Shown: positions 32,461 through 41,998, counted from the stretch's first letter. The stretch: 64,000 nucleotides of DNA from CAYUVH01 sp964448135 (GCA_964448135.1 CAYUVH010000022.1:189267-253266); one strand, 5' to 3'. Notes: generated from the sequence alone by a model not told the origin. Program-made: numbers and translations.

Positions 32461-34722
32461 ATGTTCAAACCCAGTACCTCTGCACTACTTGCTCTATCAA
32501 CGTACCTGATCTGTTCTGCTTCGGCACAGACCCCGCACTTAAGTCCGCTCACAACCTTCGGCCCGAATGGCGACGGCACGATCCGTCCGGGGGATCTCAG
32601 CTATATCACCACCGGCGGCACCGAACGCGGCATCGCCTGGAATCCTGTTACAGGTCACGTCCTGGTTGCCAGCCGCAGCGATACCCAGGTGCATATCATT
32701 GACGGCGCCACTGGTGGCGACCTGGGAACGCTCGATATGTCGGGCCTTATCACCGGCGGAAATTCATCATTCAAAATCAACATGATTGCCGTCGCTGATG
32801 ACGGCGCCATCTATGTGTCGAACCTCTCGAACAACGACTCTCCTCCAAAATATAACCTGTATCGTTGGGCTGATGAAAGCAGCCCGCAAACGGTGATCTG
32901 GAACGGATCGCTCAATGATGTCACCCACGGCACCACCATCAACGTAGCCGGCTATCGACGCTACGGCGACACCATCACCATTCGGGGTGCCGGCACCAAT
33001 ACGCAAATCATGGCCGCCTCGCGCGGCACGAATGTCGTCGTGATTTATCCGACAGACGACACCATGCTGAACTGGCAGTCCTGCGCGCTGCATGCCACGA
33101 ACGTGCCCGCCGGCGACATGGGCTATGGCATCGCCTTCGGCACCAACAATACCTTCTATGCGACCCAGGGCGCCCTGAGCGGCGGACCCCTGTATCGGCT
33201 CGGCTTTGACCTCGGCGACGGCATCAACGGCAGCATCACTGTCCTCCAAACCTGGGTGCGCACCAATTTCCCTGGCACCGTCTCTGCCCTCGCCACCTCC
33301 ACCGGCAGCAATCTGCTCGCCGGCGTCGACATGATTCCCGGCGCCGACCTCGTGCGGCTCTACGACATTGCCAATGCGCCCACGCTGCCCACGTTTCTGG
33401 ACCGCTCGGCTTTTGCCACCACCAACGACAACGCCACCATCGAGGGATCGCTCGTCTTCACGACGAACAATATCATTTACGCGCTCGATACCGACAACGG
33501 CATCAAGGCCTTGACGATTGTCCCGTCCACCGCTCCCGTGGCGCCTTCGGTTTTCTACCTCTCGGGCAGTGTCGTCTCCCAGGTGGGTTCGAATGCGACT
33601 TTCACAGCTTCAGCCGACGGCACGGCGCCCTTGAGCTATCAGTGGCAGCAGGGTGGAACCAATGTAGCGGGTGCGACGGAGAATTCCCTCACGCTCACGA
33701 GTCTCACGGTGAGCAATGCCGGGAGTTACACCCTGGTGGTCAGCAACGTGGCCGGCATGGCCACAAGTTCCGTGGTGGCACTGAGCATCAACCAAAACTC
33801 ACCCGGCGTGCTGCAATTGTACGAGCCGTTCAACTACACCGCGAATCAATTGCTCACGGTGGCCAATCCCAGCGTCACGCTCAACGGCAGCGGCAACGAC
33901 ACCTCGGTCACGGCCGGCAATCTCAGTTACACCGGACTCCAGGCGCCAGTCGGCAACAGTATCACCAACGGCGGCGCGGGAGCGGCGGTTCGCTTTCCGC
34001 TCAATCTCACCAACAGCACCGGGAATGTTTATTGGTCCTTCATCCTGCGCATGAACACCCTGGGCACTGCCTTTATCGCCACCAACGGCTTTATAGCCGC
34101 ATTGTATTCCAGCACGGCAAACGACTACGGCCTCCGTCTGCTCCCCCGCACCAACACCACGGCCGGCAAGTTCGACCTGGGCATCTCCAAGGTTGCCGGT
34201 AACGGCGCCTGGACCACCAGCGGCTTCAGCGACGGCCAGACCTTTTTCCTGGTCGCTCGTTACTCCATCCTCGCCGGTGCCGGCAACGACTCGGTCGCCT
34301 TGTGGGTGAACCCGGATCCGTCCACCTTCGGCCTGGTGGATCCGCCCGCTCCCACCCTCACCGCCACCGGCGGCACGGACCTTACCGGCGGATTCGATAC
34401 CTTCACCTTCCGGCAAAACACGGCGGCGAACACGCCCGCGAATTTGCAGTGGGACGAACTGCGCGTCGGCACCGGTTGGGACGTCGTCACCCCGCCCGCC
34501 CCGCCTGTGGCGCCTTCGCTGTCCGTTACCACGGTCAGCACCAACGCCATCCTCGCCTGGCCGACCAACGGCACGACGGGTTATGCGCTGCAAAGCATGG
34601 CCGGCCTCGACGACCCGAATGGCTGGGTGAACGTCGCGAACAGCGTGAGTACCAACGGCACCAATTACAACGTCACCGTCCCGGCGCGCGGCTCGATCAA
34701 ACTTTTCCGTTTGATCAAGTAA
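32461..34722 (+). CDS. Secreted multidomain Ig-like / LamG-like protein
   Basis: A 753-residue protein with signal peptide SALLALSTYLICSASAQ. Residues 25-355 form a beta-propeller-like region (VTGHVLVASRSDTQVHIIDG, IYALDTDNGIKAL). Residues about 365-445 are an Ig-like domain (LSYQWQQGGTNVAGA, TLTSLTVSNAGSYTLVVSN). Residues 450-670 resemble a concanavalin/LamG fold (YWSFILRMNTLG, WDELRVGTGWDVV). The last 70 residues form the small module ILAWPTNGTTGYALQSMAG ending KLFRLIK. These are typical large surface proteins of soil and freshwater Verrucomicrobia; the ligand is unknown. Confidence 0.75.
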   Translation: MFKPSTSALLALSTYLICSASAQTPHLSPLTTFGPNGDGTIRPGDLSYITTGGTERGIAWNPVTGHVLVASRSDTQVHIIDGATGGDLGTLDMSGLITGGNSSFKINMIAVADDGAIYVSNLSNNDSPPKYNLYRWADESSPQTVIWNGSLNDVTHGTTINVAGYRRYGDTITIRGAGTNTQIMAASRGTNVVVIYPTDDTMLNWQSCALHATNVPAGDMGYGIAFGTNNTFYATQGALSGGPLYRLGFDLGDGINGSITVLQTWVRTNFPGTVSALATSTGSNLLAGVDMIPGADLVRLYDIANAPTLPTFLDRSAFATTNDNATIEGSLVFTTNNIIYALDTDNGIKALTIVPSTAPVAPSVFYLSGSVVSQVGSNATFTASADGTAPLSYQWQQGGTNVAGATENSLTLTSLTVSNAGSYTLVVSNVAGMATSSVVALSINQNSPGVLQLYEPFNYTANQLLTVANPSVTLNGSGNDTSVTAGNLSYTGLQAPVGNSITNGGAGAAVRFPLNLTNSTGNVYWSFILRMNTLGTAFIATNGFIAALYSSTANDYGLRLLPRTNTTAGKFDLGISKVAGNGAWTTSGFSDGQTFFLVARYSILAGAGNDSVALWVNPDPSTFGLVDPPAPTLTATGGTDLTGGFDTFTFRQNTAANTPANLQWDELRVGTGWDVVTPPAPPVAPSLSVTTVSTNAILAWPTNGTTGYALQSMAGLDDPNGWVNVANSVSTNGTNYNVTVPARGSIKLFRLIK

Positions 34723-34868
34723 CCCGGCGTCTGAGTCTCAACGAAGGGCGTGTGGCCAACCCCGCCGCACGCCCTTCACTTTTGGTTGGTGCATCGAAGC
34801 GGGTTGGTTCCTAATCGTAATCTTAATCCTACTCCCTGTTTCTCCTGATGGCCCTTACTGTGAAACTC

Positions 34869-37739
34869 ATGAAACGAAATATTCTCGTTCTTCTCACCCT
34901 CCTCGCGGTCACCCTCCCCGCCTCGGCCGCGCCGAAATTCGACCGCCTCGTTGCCATCTCCGGGACCAACAATGTCCGGGTGGAGGCCATCGTCAGCGGC
35001 GACACGGATTTGTCGAACCTCGAACTGCAGGGGGTCATCAAACACGCCCGGACCGGCGACACCCTCTGGCAGGGCTCGCTTGGCCGCGCCAACATTCCCA
35101 AAGGCACCTCCATCACGCTCACGAAAAACATCTCCGGCCTCCATCCCGAGCTTTGGAGCACGGTCTCGCCCACCCTCTACCGGCTGACGGTCACCGCGAA
35201 AGCCGCGGACCAGACGGCCGAATCCTCGGTGCGCTTCGGCTTCCGTTCGATGGAAATTCGCAACGGCCAGTTTTATTTCAACGGGCGACCCATCTTCCTT
35301 CGCGGGCTCGCGATCAACCCGCCGGGTCGCACTGTTCCCGACGCCGTCGGTGAATCGCGCGCGTTCGCCGAAGCCTACGTCCGCTGTCTGAAGGAACATA
35401 ACCTCAACATCTTCCGCATCAGCGGTGACGAATCCCAAACCTGGTTCGACGTCTGCGACGAGCTCGGTATTCTGCTATACGCGGGGCGATACGGCGCACC
35501 TCCGGGCACGACCGCAGAGGGTAGCCGGCATCTCGCTCCTCAGGACTCCGCAAAAAGCATCGCGGAGTACCGCAAGCTATGGGCGGGCTTCGCTTCGCAT
35601 CCCTCCATCATTATATATTTGCTGGCCAACGAACTGCCGGTCAGCGGCCAGCGTGGCCGGGCCTTCAGCGAATTACTGACCGAGGCTTGCGCCGAATTGA
35701 AGAAATGGGACAGCACCCGCCCGTACATCGGCAACGCCGGTTACGGCGAGGGCCGCGAAGGCGATGTCTGCGACGTGCACCGTTATTGGGGGTGGTACTA
35801 CAATTCATTCCTCACCTACTACAACCTCCGCGACAAACTCGTCTCCCGCCCGCTGTTCGGTGATCCGGAGAAAAACCAGCCGTTGACGTTCACCGAGTGC
35901 GTCGGCTCGTTCACCGGCTCCTCCGGCGAATTCAACGTCATTCGCAGCAAGCAACTCGCGCCGCGCCTCGGTTGGATCGGCGCCGCCGAGGATCCCCGCG
36001 CGGCCGCGCTGAGCTACCAGTCGTTCATGGTCAAGCAGGCAACCGAGAGTTTCCGCCGCATGCGGCCGCTGACCCCGCGCCTTGCGGGCCTGATGCCTTT
36101 CACCATTCTCTTCTACAACTGGGAAGGCATCTCCTCGTTCGAGCAGATGAAGGGCAAGCCCGCCCTCGATCAAATTGGAATTTCCTACCAGCCGGTGCTC
36201 CTGAGCTGGGAAATGTGGACACCGCAGGTTTATGCGGGTTCCAAACTCCGTGCCATTGCTCACGTGATCAACGACGATGACGAAGGCCGCGATCTTTCCG
36301 GGGCCACGCTGAATTGCCAGATCGTTTCGCGCGATGGCCGGCAAATTTCCCGCACCAACATCTTGCTGCCACGAATTCCATATTACGGCACGTGGAATCA
36401 GGCCATTACCTTTGACCTCCCCACCGAGGCCGCGACCGGAGACTACTCGCTCTGCGGAAATGTCAGCTTGTCCGGCCGCGCGCCCTCCACCAACTGGACG
36501 GATCTTTTCGTCGCCGGCGTGGAATGGAAGACCGCCATGCCTGGTGCGAAAACTCCCTGGCTCTACGATCCCCAGGGCCAGACGGCCAACGCCCTCAAGC
36601 AGGCCGGGATCGCCTTTCGTCCGACCGACCTGGTCGCCGTGCCCTCGGTCGCTTCCTCGCTCATTATCGGCGAAGGAAGTTGGGACGCGAAACTGACTTC
36701 CAAATCCAGCGACCTCCGCCGCTTCGTGCAGAATGGCGGCCGCGTGCTGGTGTTGCGCCCTCCGGCCGAGTTCGCCAACGCGAAGTTGCTGCCCGGAGAA
36801 ATCTCGCTGCTGCGCGGTTCGGCGACTGACACTGCGTATCCTCCAAAGACCCGTCCCTTCGCCGAACAGATGAATGTGAATCTCGAACGCCCCGCGCATC
36901 CCGTCTTTCAAGGCCTGGGGCGCTCGCGTTTCTCGCTTTGGTCGGACTACTCCGGCTGGGACCAAACGAAGCCCGGTTTTCCGAAGGTCTATCCCGTCAC
37001 CGCCGGCTTCAAATTGGAAAACTCCCACAGCCTGACGAACACCGCGATCCTGGCGGATTACGACCGGGGCCTCGAAGGTATCGCGCTCGCGGAAATGTTC
37101 GACGGCTCCGGCTCGGTGGTGATGTGCGGCTTAGATCTGGCGCCGCGCGCCGGTCTGGATCCGGTCGCCGACCGGCTCCTCAAAAATCTCGTTGGTTACC
37201 TCAATTCGCCGGACGGTCACGACGCTTTGCCTTTGATAGACCAGCCGATCCAGTGGGGTAATTTTCCAACGGAGCAGGGCGTCGCCTGCGGCTCGCTCAA
37301 TGGTCTGCTCGTCAATTGCGAATGGGTTCCCTCGGCGGTGGATCCGCAGGCGAAACCCATGGCGCCCAACACCGGTTCGTGGAACATGGCGCCGGGTGAT
37401 CAATTCATTCCCCATGGCCGCAATCCTTTCGGTCCCTACGGCTACTCAACCGCCTCGAGCCTGCGCGATCCGGACTCGGACACCCAAGCCGGCTCGGGCT
37501 TTTTCCGCGCGCGCATTCCTTCGGGCAAGCGCGTGCTGGTCACGAAGGTCAATAATCCCGGGAAATCGTCCGCCTCACTCAAGGTTCAGGTGAACGATTC
37601 GCCGTCGGAATCTGCCACGCCCGTCGCGCCCGGACAAACCCTGGAGATCAAGACACCGATGCCAGCGGGAACAAGCAGCGTGTTCGTGACTTACTCAGGC
37701 GCCAGGACGCTGGTCCTGCTCGAAAGCAGGTTCGAATAG
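34869..37739 (+). CDS. Secreted GH2-like glycoside hydrolase with amidotransferase-like domain
   Basis: A 956-residue protein; the start at 34869 gives signal peptide MKRNILVLLTLLAVTLPASAA, and seven further codons to 34848 are possible. It lacks the N-terminal sugar-binding jelly roll of classic GH2 enzymes and begins at the Ig-like domain (YRLTVTAKAADQTAESSVRFGFR). The TIM barrel follows (FNGRPIFLRGLAIN) with candidate acid/base E255 in LLANELP and nucleophile E343 in LTFTECVG. Residues about 570-780 read like a class I glutamine-amidotransferase fold (LRRFVQNGGRVLVLRPP) and the last 150 are beta-rich. It probably acts on beta-galactosides or beta-mannosides outside the cytoplasm; the substrate cannot be named. 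Confidence 0.8.
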   Translation: MKRNILVLLTLLAVTLPASAAPKFDRLVAISGTNNVRVEAIVSGDTDLSNLELQGVIKHARTGDTLWQGSLGRANIPKGTSITLTKNISGLHPELWSTVSPTLYRLTVTAKAADQTAESSVRFGFRSMEIRNGQFYFNGRPIFLRGLAINPPGRTVPDAVGESRAFAEAYVRCLKEHNLNIFRISGDESQTWFDVCDELGILLYAGRYGAPPGTTAEGSRHLAPQDSAKSIAEYRKLWAGFASHPSIIIYLLANELPVSGQRGRAFSELLTEACAELKKWDSTRPYIGNAGYGEGREGDVCDVHRYWGWYYNSFLTYYNLRDKLVSRPLFGDPEKNQPLTFTECVGSFTGSSGEFNVIRSKQLAPRLGWIGAAEDPRAAALSYQSFMVKQATESFRRMRPLTPRLAGLMPFTILFYNWEGISSFEQMKGKPALDQIGISYQPVLLSWEMWTPQVYAGSKLRAIAHVINDDDEGRDLSGATLNCQIVSRDGRQISRTNILLPRIPYYGTWNQAITFDLPTEAATGDYSLCGNVSLSGRAPSTNWTDLFVAGVEWKTAMPGAKTPWLYDPQGQTANALKQAGIAFRPTDLVAVPSVASSLIIGEGSWDAKLTSKSSDLRRFVQNGGRVLVLRPPAEFANAKLLPGEISLLRGSATDTAYPPKTRPFAEQMNVNLERPAHPVFQGLGRSRFSLWSDYSGWDQTKPGFPKVYPVTAGFKLENSHSLTNTAILADYDRGLEGIALAEMFDGSGSVVMCGLDLAPRAGLDPVADRLLKNLVGYLNSPDGHDALPLIDQPIQWGNFPTEQGVACGSLNGLLVNCEWVPSAVDPQAKPMAPNTGSWNMAPGDQFIPHGRNPFGPYGYSTASSLRDPDSDTQAGSGFFRARIPSGKRVLVTKVNNPGKSSASLKVQVNDSPSESATPVAPGQTLEIKTPMPAGTSSVFVTYSGARTLVLLESRFE

Positions 37740-37763
37740 AGCCCGGCGAATTCCTACACCGTA

Positions 37764-37841
37764 GCAGCCGAGGTAACGAGGCTCCATTTGACCGGAAGCG
37801 TGATGGCGTTCGATTGGATGGAGCCTCGTTACGTCGGCTGC
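37764..37841. repeat. Long palindromic dispersed element
   Basis: A 23-base left arm (37764-37786, starting GCAGCCGAGGTAACGAGG) and right arm (37819-37841) are complementary with one mismatch around a 32-base centre. It sits between the convergent ends of the GH2-like and six-hairpin genes. It has no coding content. It could fold as a bidirectional terminator, but its style is that of a mobile, MITE- or REP-like element. Confidence 0.6.
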
Positions 37842-37869
37842 CACGCTTGAGAATCCGTTCCTCGTTGCG

Positions 37870-40164
37870 TCACCGCGCGGACTTTACTTCGAAGCGCACC
37901 GCAATCTTTCCGCTCAGCGACGAAATATCCACGGTCCCCTTTTCGTCCACGCTCAAATTCTTCGCGCCCGCCTTGGCGCCGGTCACCTTCCAACTATCCG
38001 GCACACACGCTCGCAGCTTCACAACCTTCGCCGGGTTGCGCGAAGGTAACTCAAGTTCGGCAAGGACTTCACCCTGCGCGAGGTGTGATTTCAGGGTCAA
38101 CGATACCGGGCCGAACGCCGTTGGCAGGCGTTTCGCGCTGATGGTCTTCCCATCTTCGAGCCAGGCCTTCGGCGTCGCAAAAGCCAGACGCAACGTCTCG
38201 GGAGTTCCGTCGTCGTCGAGGTCCCAGTCCTGCACGAGAAGATAGCGTAACATCCAGAGCCAGTAGGCTTGCGCGGTGCTGACGGGCGGGAGATACATGC
38301 CGCGTCCAAATTCATCAAGCGGGCGGAGGCCCGTGCCTTCGGCGCCGATGAAAGTATCGCGCGTGAGACCCTGGGCGAGCTTGCCGTAGAAACTCACCAG
38401 CGCGCGGTCGGTGTCATCGAGCTCGAGCAGTTTGAGCGTGTAACGCAGGCCGTAGAGATCGTCCAGCGCGTCCACGTTGGCGAAGAGCCCGGAGTGCTGG
38501 TCGAAACGAATCATGCCCATGCACACGCCGCCGTGGTTCTGGAGATAATCGATGATGGACCGCTCGTCCGCGGAGCCGGGGCCAAGAAATCCCGAGCCGA
38601 GCATATACGGAGCCATGAGACACCAATAGCTGCCGAGCATGGTGGAGGTCAGCGTGTCCTGCGGCTTCTCCTCGCCGAACAGCGCCACCGGAATGAAAGC
38701 GGGCTGCGTATTGGTGTAAGTGCTCTGCCTGGCGGCGGCGAGTATGGCGCGGCGGTATTTGCTGGCGGCATTGAGCAGGCGGTCGGCAGCGATATGGTCG
38801 CCGGCGCTCGCGAGCACGGCGGCGTAATCCCGCAATCCGCGCCAGCACGCGCCGTTCGCGTGCAGCGAATACACCGGGGTTTCGATATCGCCGCAGTAGC
38901 GTTCGCGCGGCAGGAGGCCGGAATCGGCTTCGAGCGCCTGGAGAATGAGCCGCGCTTCGTTCCCGCATTTGTCCCGGGTGGAATTGACGAAGGCCAGGTC
39001 GCGCGTGAGCCAGTAATAGTGCGCGACCGCTTGCAGCTTGAATCCGGCGTTGTGAAATTTAAGGCTGTCGCGCGTGTAATCCAGCAGGATGCGAATCTGC
39101 TTCGCTGCGTCCTGGGAATAGCCGTAGAGCAGAAAGGCGCGGGACACTTCACTGCACTCGGCTTGATAGAGCCGGTCGTAGGCGTTGCCGGCGCTGTAAT
39201 TGGGCCGGTCGGAATCCACGAGCGCGAAATTATTCACGAGCAACGCGCGCCACGCCTGGTTGACCAGTGGCTCCGGCGTCTCGATGGGCGAGGCCTGGTC
39301 CACCAGCGATCGCCAGACCTTCCCCGTATTGTGGCGGGCGGCTCGATAACCCTGGGACAAAGGATTGGGGACGCTGCTCATGCCAGCTTCCAGCACGACG
39401 GGTTTGGTTGCGATGGCCAGCACAGCTTCCTCGCCGCTTTTCAAATTCGCGACCAGTTCATGCCGGCCTTGGTCCCATTCCCATCGTTTGTCGTGCCAGG
39501 CGATCCTCGCGCTGCCGCTGCGGGAAACGACTCCGTCGCGCGCGGTAAACGGACCGCCGGAATCGAAGGACGCCGACACTTTTCCCGATTGTCCTTTCGT
39601 GAGGCTGAACTTAACAAAGACCAGGCCGCAACCCCCGGGCACCCCGGAAACGGCGGCAAAGGATTCTTCTTCGTAAACGGTCGAATCGCTTTCGTAGGCC
39701 AGATTGACGATGGGCAGATAGCCTTCCGCCAGATGCGGGCCATCCAGGCGGCGCAAATCGGCGCCGAAGGTTTCTCCCTTTTCGCCTACGCGAAAGCTCA
39801 CCGGCACGCCCGCATTCTTCCACGTGTTCAGGCCGGCGAGTGCATTGATCGCGCTGCCATTGGAAATGAGGCGCGCTTTCACCGGCGCGTTGGGCGCGCT
39901 GAGGACAATGGGGTAAAAGCGGAAGCTCGCATTTACGTAGCGCAGGGGAGGAAGGAGATTGGCGAAGAAGTCGTAATTCGGTCCGTTGGTTTGCCGCATC
40001 GCCGCCAGGCCCCAGATGTCTTGATGCGAGGCAAGGGCTTCATCGAGGGAAGGGGGCGCTGCTGCGGAAGCGGAGTGAAGGAGCGAGGCGCTTATCAAGC
40101 ACGCTGAAAGTAGTTGGAGGCTTTGCGCAAATTTCGAAGCGCGGCCTGGCGAGGGGCGGAGCAT
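37870..40164 (-). CDS. Secreted protein, predicted six-hairpin (alpha/alpha) enzyme fold, copy 1
   Basis: A 764-residue protein. Of several in-frame starts, the ATG at 40162-40164 gives a basic region and signal peptide LLSACLISASLLHSASA. The N-terminal beta-rich domain holds LPPLRYVNASFRFYPIVLSA; the middle is helix-rich, with WRALLVNNFALVDSDRPNYS, CGDIETPVYSLHA and DDTDRALVSFYGKLAQG, like alpha/alpha-toroid glycosidases. The C-terminal beta domain contains LVQDWDLDDDG. The gene at 49843-52158 is a clear paralogue. Position next to the GH2-like gene suggests carbohydrate breakdown, but no catalytic pair can be assigned from sequence alone. Confidence 0.7.
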   Translation of the reverse strand: MLRPSPGRASKFAQSLQLLSACLISASLLHSASAAAPPSLDEALASHQDIWGLAAMRQTNGPNYDFFANLLPPLRYVNASFRFYPIVLSAPNAPVKARLISNGSAINALAGLNTWKNAGVPVSFRVGEKGETFGADLRRLDGPHLAEGYLPIVNLAYESDSTVYEEESFAAVSGVPGGCGLVFVKFSLTKGQSGKVSASFDSGGPFTARDGVVSRSGSARIAWHDKRWEWDQGRHELVANLKSGEEAVLAIATKPVVLEAGMSSVPNPLSQGYRAARHNTGKVWRSLVDQASPIETPEPLVNQAWRALLVNNFALVDSDRPNYSAGNAYDRLYQAECSEVSRAFLLYGYSQDAAKQIRILLDYTRDSLKFHNAGFKLQAVAHYYWLTRDLAFVNSTRDKCGNEARLILQALEADSGLLPRERYCGDIETPVYSLHANGACWRGLRDYAAVLASAGDHIAADRLLNAASKYRRAILAAARQSTYTNTQPAFIPVALFGEEKPQDTLTSTMLGSYWCLMAPYMLGSGFLGPGSADERSIIDYLQNHGGVCMGMIRFDQHSGLFANVDALDDLYGLRYTLKLLELDDTDRALVSFYGKLAQGLTRDTFIGAEGTGLRPLDEFGRGMYLPPVSTAQAYWLWMLRYLLVQDWDLDDDGTPETLRLAFATPKAWLEDGKTISAKRLPTAFGPVSLTLKSHLAQGEVLAELELPSRNPAKVVKLRACVPDSWKVTGAKAGAKNLSVDEKGTVDISSLSGKIAVRFEVKSAR

Positions 40165-40190
40165 TGTGGCGAAGCGCGGAATCGCCGGCG

Positions 40191-40260
40191 GAGCGCCCGT
40201 CTCTGAACGGGCGTGTTCCTGCAGCCGTACGGGGACGCGCCCGTTCAGAGACGGGCGCTC
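40191..40260. repeat. Perfect 23-bp inverted repeat
   Basis: Left arm 40191-40213 (GAGCGCCCGTCTCTGAACGG...) and right arm 40238-40260 are exact complements with 24 bases between. It lies between the start of the six-hairpin gene and the end of acpS, both on the minus strand. Such perfect arms indicate a recently moved or actively maintained dispersed palindrome. Confidence 0.65.
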
Positions 40261-40306
40261 CTCGCGCTTGCCGCGGGAGAGTGGGTTGTTCATCGCGCTG
40301 TGGGTT

Positions 40307-40687
40307 CTATTCGCTATCGAGGAGGGCGACCGCCGTGGCGTAGTTTTGCGTATGGCTCATGCTGAGCAGCACCTTGCCCGCGCCGCGTTCCGCCAGGAGC
40401 TTTAGGCCGGCGCCGTGCAGGATCACGTGTGGCTCGCCGCTTTCTTTGCGCGCGATTTCCATGTCGTGCCAGCCGAGCTTGGAGCCAATGCCCGTGCCGA
40501 ACGCCTTCGAAATGGCTTCCTTCGCCGAGAACCTCACCGCGATGTATGGGACGGGCTGCCGGTAGGCGAGGCAGTAGGCGATTTCGGCGGGCAGCAGCAG
40601 GCGCTTCAAAAACGCTTCGCCGAATTTCTCGTAGGAGTCCTTGATCCGGCTCACTTCGACGATATCAATGCCGACGCCCAGGATCAT
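40307..40687 (-). CDS. acpS: Holo-[acyl-carrier-protein] synthase
   Basis: A 126-residue phosphopantetheinyl transferase that moves 4'-phosphopantetheine from CoA to acyl carrier protein. The Mg-binding residues are present: D8 in GVGIDIVEVSRI and E57 in RFSAKEAISKAFG. The C-terminal LLSMSHTQNYATAVALL matches the family. It lies 13 bases after pdxJ in the same direction, the pdxJ-acpS order found in many bacteria, so they are cotranscribed. Confidence 0.95.
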   Translation of the reverse strand: MILGVGIDIVEVSRIKDSYEKFGEAFLKRLLLPAEIAYCLAYRQPVPYIAVRFSAKEAISKAFGTGIGSKLGWHDMEIARKESGEPHVILHGAGLKLLAERGAGKVLLSMSHTQNYATAVALLDSE

Positions 40688-40700
40688 GGTTCGTGGCGGC

Positions 40701-41441
40701 TCAGCCGCGATAGCCGGCCATCAATTCCAGCATCTCCCGCACGGCCGTGGTGATACCCACGCTGATCGAGCGGCTGATGATGCTATGGCCGATGTTGAGT
40801 TCGACGAGATGCGGCACGCGCCAGAGCGTGGCGAGGTTTTCGTAGTTCAGGCCGTGGCCCGCATTGACTTGCAGGCCGAGCGCATGCGCCTGCTTCGCGC
40901 CGGCGATCAAGCGCTCCAGTTCGAACTCGCGCTCCTTGTCATTTGCATACACCTCCGCGAACGCGCCGGTGTGCAACTCGATGAATCCTGCGCCGCTTTT
41001 GGCCGAGGCTTCGATTTGCGCGGGATCGGGCGCGATGAACATGCTCACTTCGATGCCGGCGTCGTCCATCTTTTTGACGGTTTCGGTGAGGGCCGCCAAT
41101 TGTCCGGCGACGTCGAGACCCCCTTCGGTGGTCACTTCCTGCCGGCGCTCGGGCACAAGACAGATGATGTCCGGTTTCACCGTCAGCGCGACGTTCACAA
41201 TTTCCGGCGAATTGCCCATCTCCAAATTCAACCGTGTGCCGATGGCCTCGCGCAGTTGGAAAACATCACGGTCCTGGATATGGCGGCGGTCTTCGCGCAG
41301 GTGCGCGGTGATGCCGTGCGCGCCGGCGGCCTCGCACGCGAGCGCGGCGGACACCGGGTCCGGTTCGCCCGTGGTGCGTCCGCGATACCGCGCCTCGCGC
41401 ACCGTGGCGACGTGGTCAATGTTGACACCCAATTTCAGCAT
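40701..41441 (-). CDS. pdxJ: Pyridoxine 5'-phosphate synthase
   Basis: A 246-residue TIM-barrel enzyme that condenses 3-amino-1-hydroxyacetone phosphate with deoxyxylulose phosphate to make pyridoxine 5'-phosphate. The frame extends upstream to 41993, but the family start is MLKLGVNIDHVATVREARY at 41439-41441. Conserved GITAHLREDRRHIQDRDV, LNLEMGNSPEIV, LVPERRQEVTTEGGLDV and NAGHGLNYEN are present. The length fits the family. This is the DXP-dependent vitamin B6 route; pdxA is not in the window. Confidence 0.97.
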   Translation of the reverse strand: MLKLGVNIDHVATVREARYRGRTTGEPDPVSAALACEAAGAHGITAHLREDRRHIQDRDVFQLREAIGTRLNLEMGNSPEIVNVALTVKPDIICLVPERRQEVTTEGGLDVAGQLAALTETVKKMDDAGIEVSMFIAPDPAQIEASAKSGAGFIELHTGAFAEVYANDKEREFELERLIAGAKQAHALGLQVNAGHGLNYENLATLWRVPHLVELNIGHSIISRSISVGITTAVREMLELMAGYRG

Positions 41442-41998
41442 GGGGCCGCAGTATGTGGACGGGCGCGAGGGATTGGCAATAGAGCAATCATGGAGGGGCA
41501 GGGGCGAGCCCGCTAAAACTTGAAATACACCCAACGCGACGGTGGCGCGGAGAAAGCGTGATCCGGGGGTAGTTTTGGGGCCCCTCATTTTTCCGGCTGG
41601 ATTGGGCTTGATGAGGCTTGATTGCTGGGGTTTTCGGCTTGATGGCCGGCCGGATGCGGCCTTGATGGCGGCTCGATAGCGGCTGGATGCGGCCTTGAAA
41701 GCGCCGGTAGCCAAGAGCAGAAATGATGGAATAATGGGACTTTTGGGACCCGTGGGAGGGAAGCACGCGGAGGGCGGGCCTGGTTTGCGATTTCTGAATT
41801 GGAAGGCAGCTCTTTCATCCTCGGGCGAAAGCGTAGCAGGGTCACATGGACAAAGGCTGTCCATGTGAAGCATCTTGACGAGAATTTTTGGATGCTTGTC
41901 CGCGAGCGTGGCTGGGTTGGGAGCTGGCTTCGCGATCCCACGCAGGACGGATCCTTTTTCGGGTTGGCGCCCTGTAAAAGAGTCTGCTTCCATGCGCC
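41442..41998. other. Gene-free region between pdxJ and the VanZ-like gene
   Basis: A 557-base stretch between divergent genes with no credible gene. It includes a run of short GGCTTGATG-type units (41604-41700). The long frame reading leftwards across it into pdxJ is proline/serine-rich and is not supported. Confidence 0.5.
41604..41700. repeat. Short imperfect tandem units around GGCTTGATG
   Basis: About eight units of 10-13 bases, each a variant of CGGCTTGATG (GGCTTGATGA, GGCTTGATTG, CGGCCTTGATGG, CGGCTCGATAG, CGGCTGGATG, CGGCCTTGAAA), with uneven spacing. It resembles a decaying minisatellite. Confidence 0.45.

Noticed and set aside
38269..40107. 612-residue plus-strand frame
   Set aside because: It is antisense to the six-hairpin protein, which has a paralogue with the same reading frame at 49843-52158.
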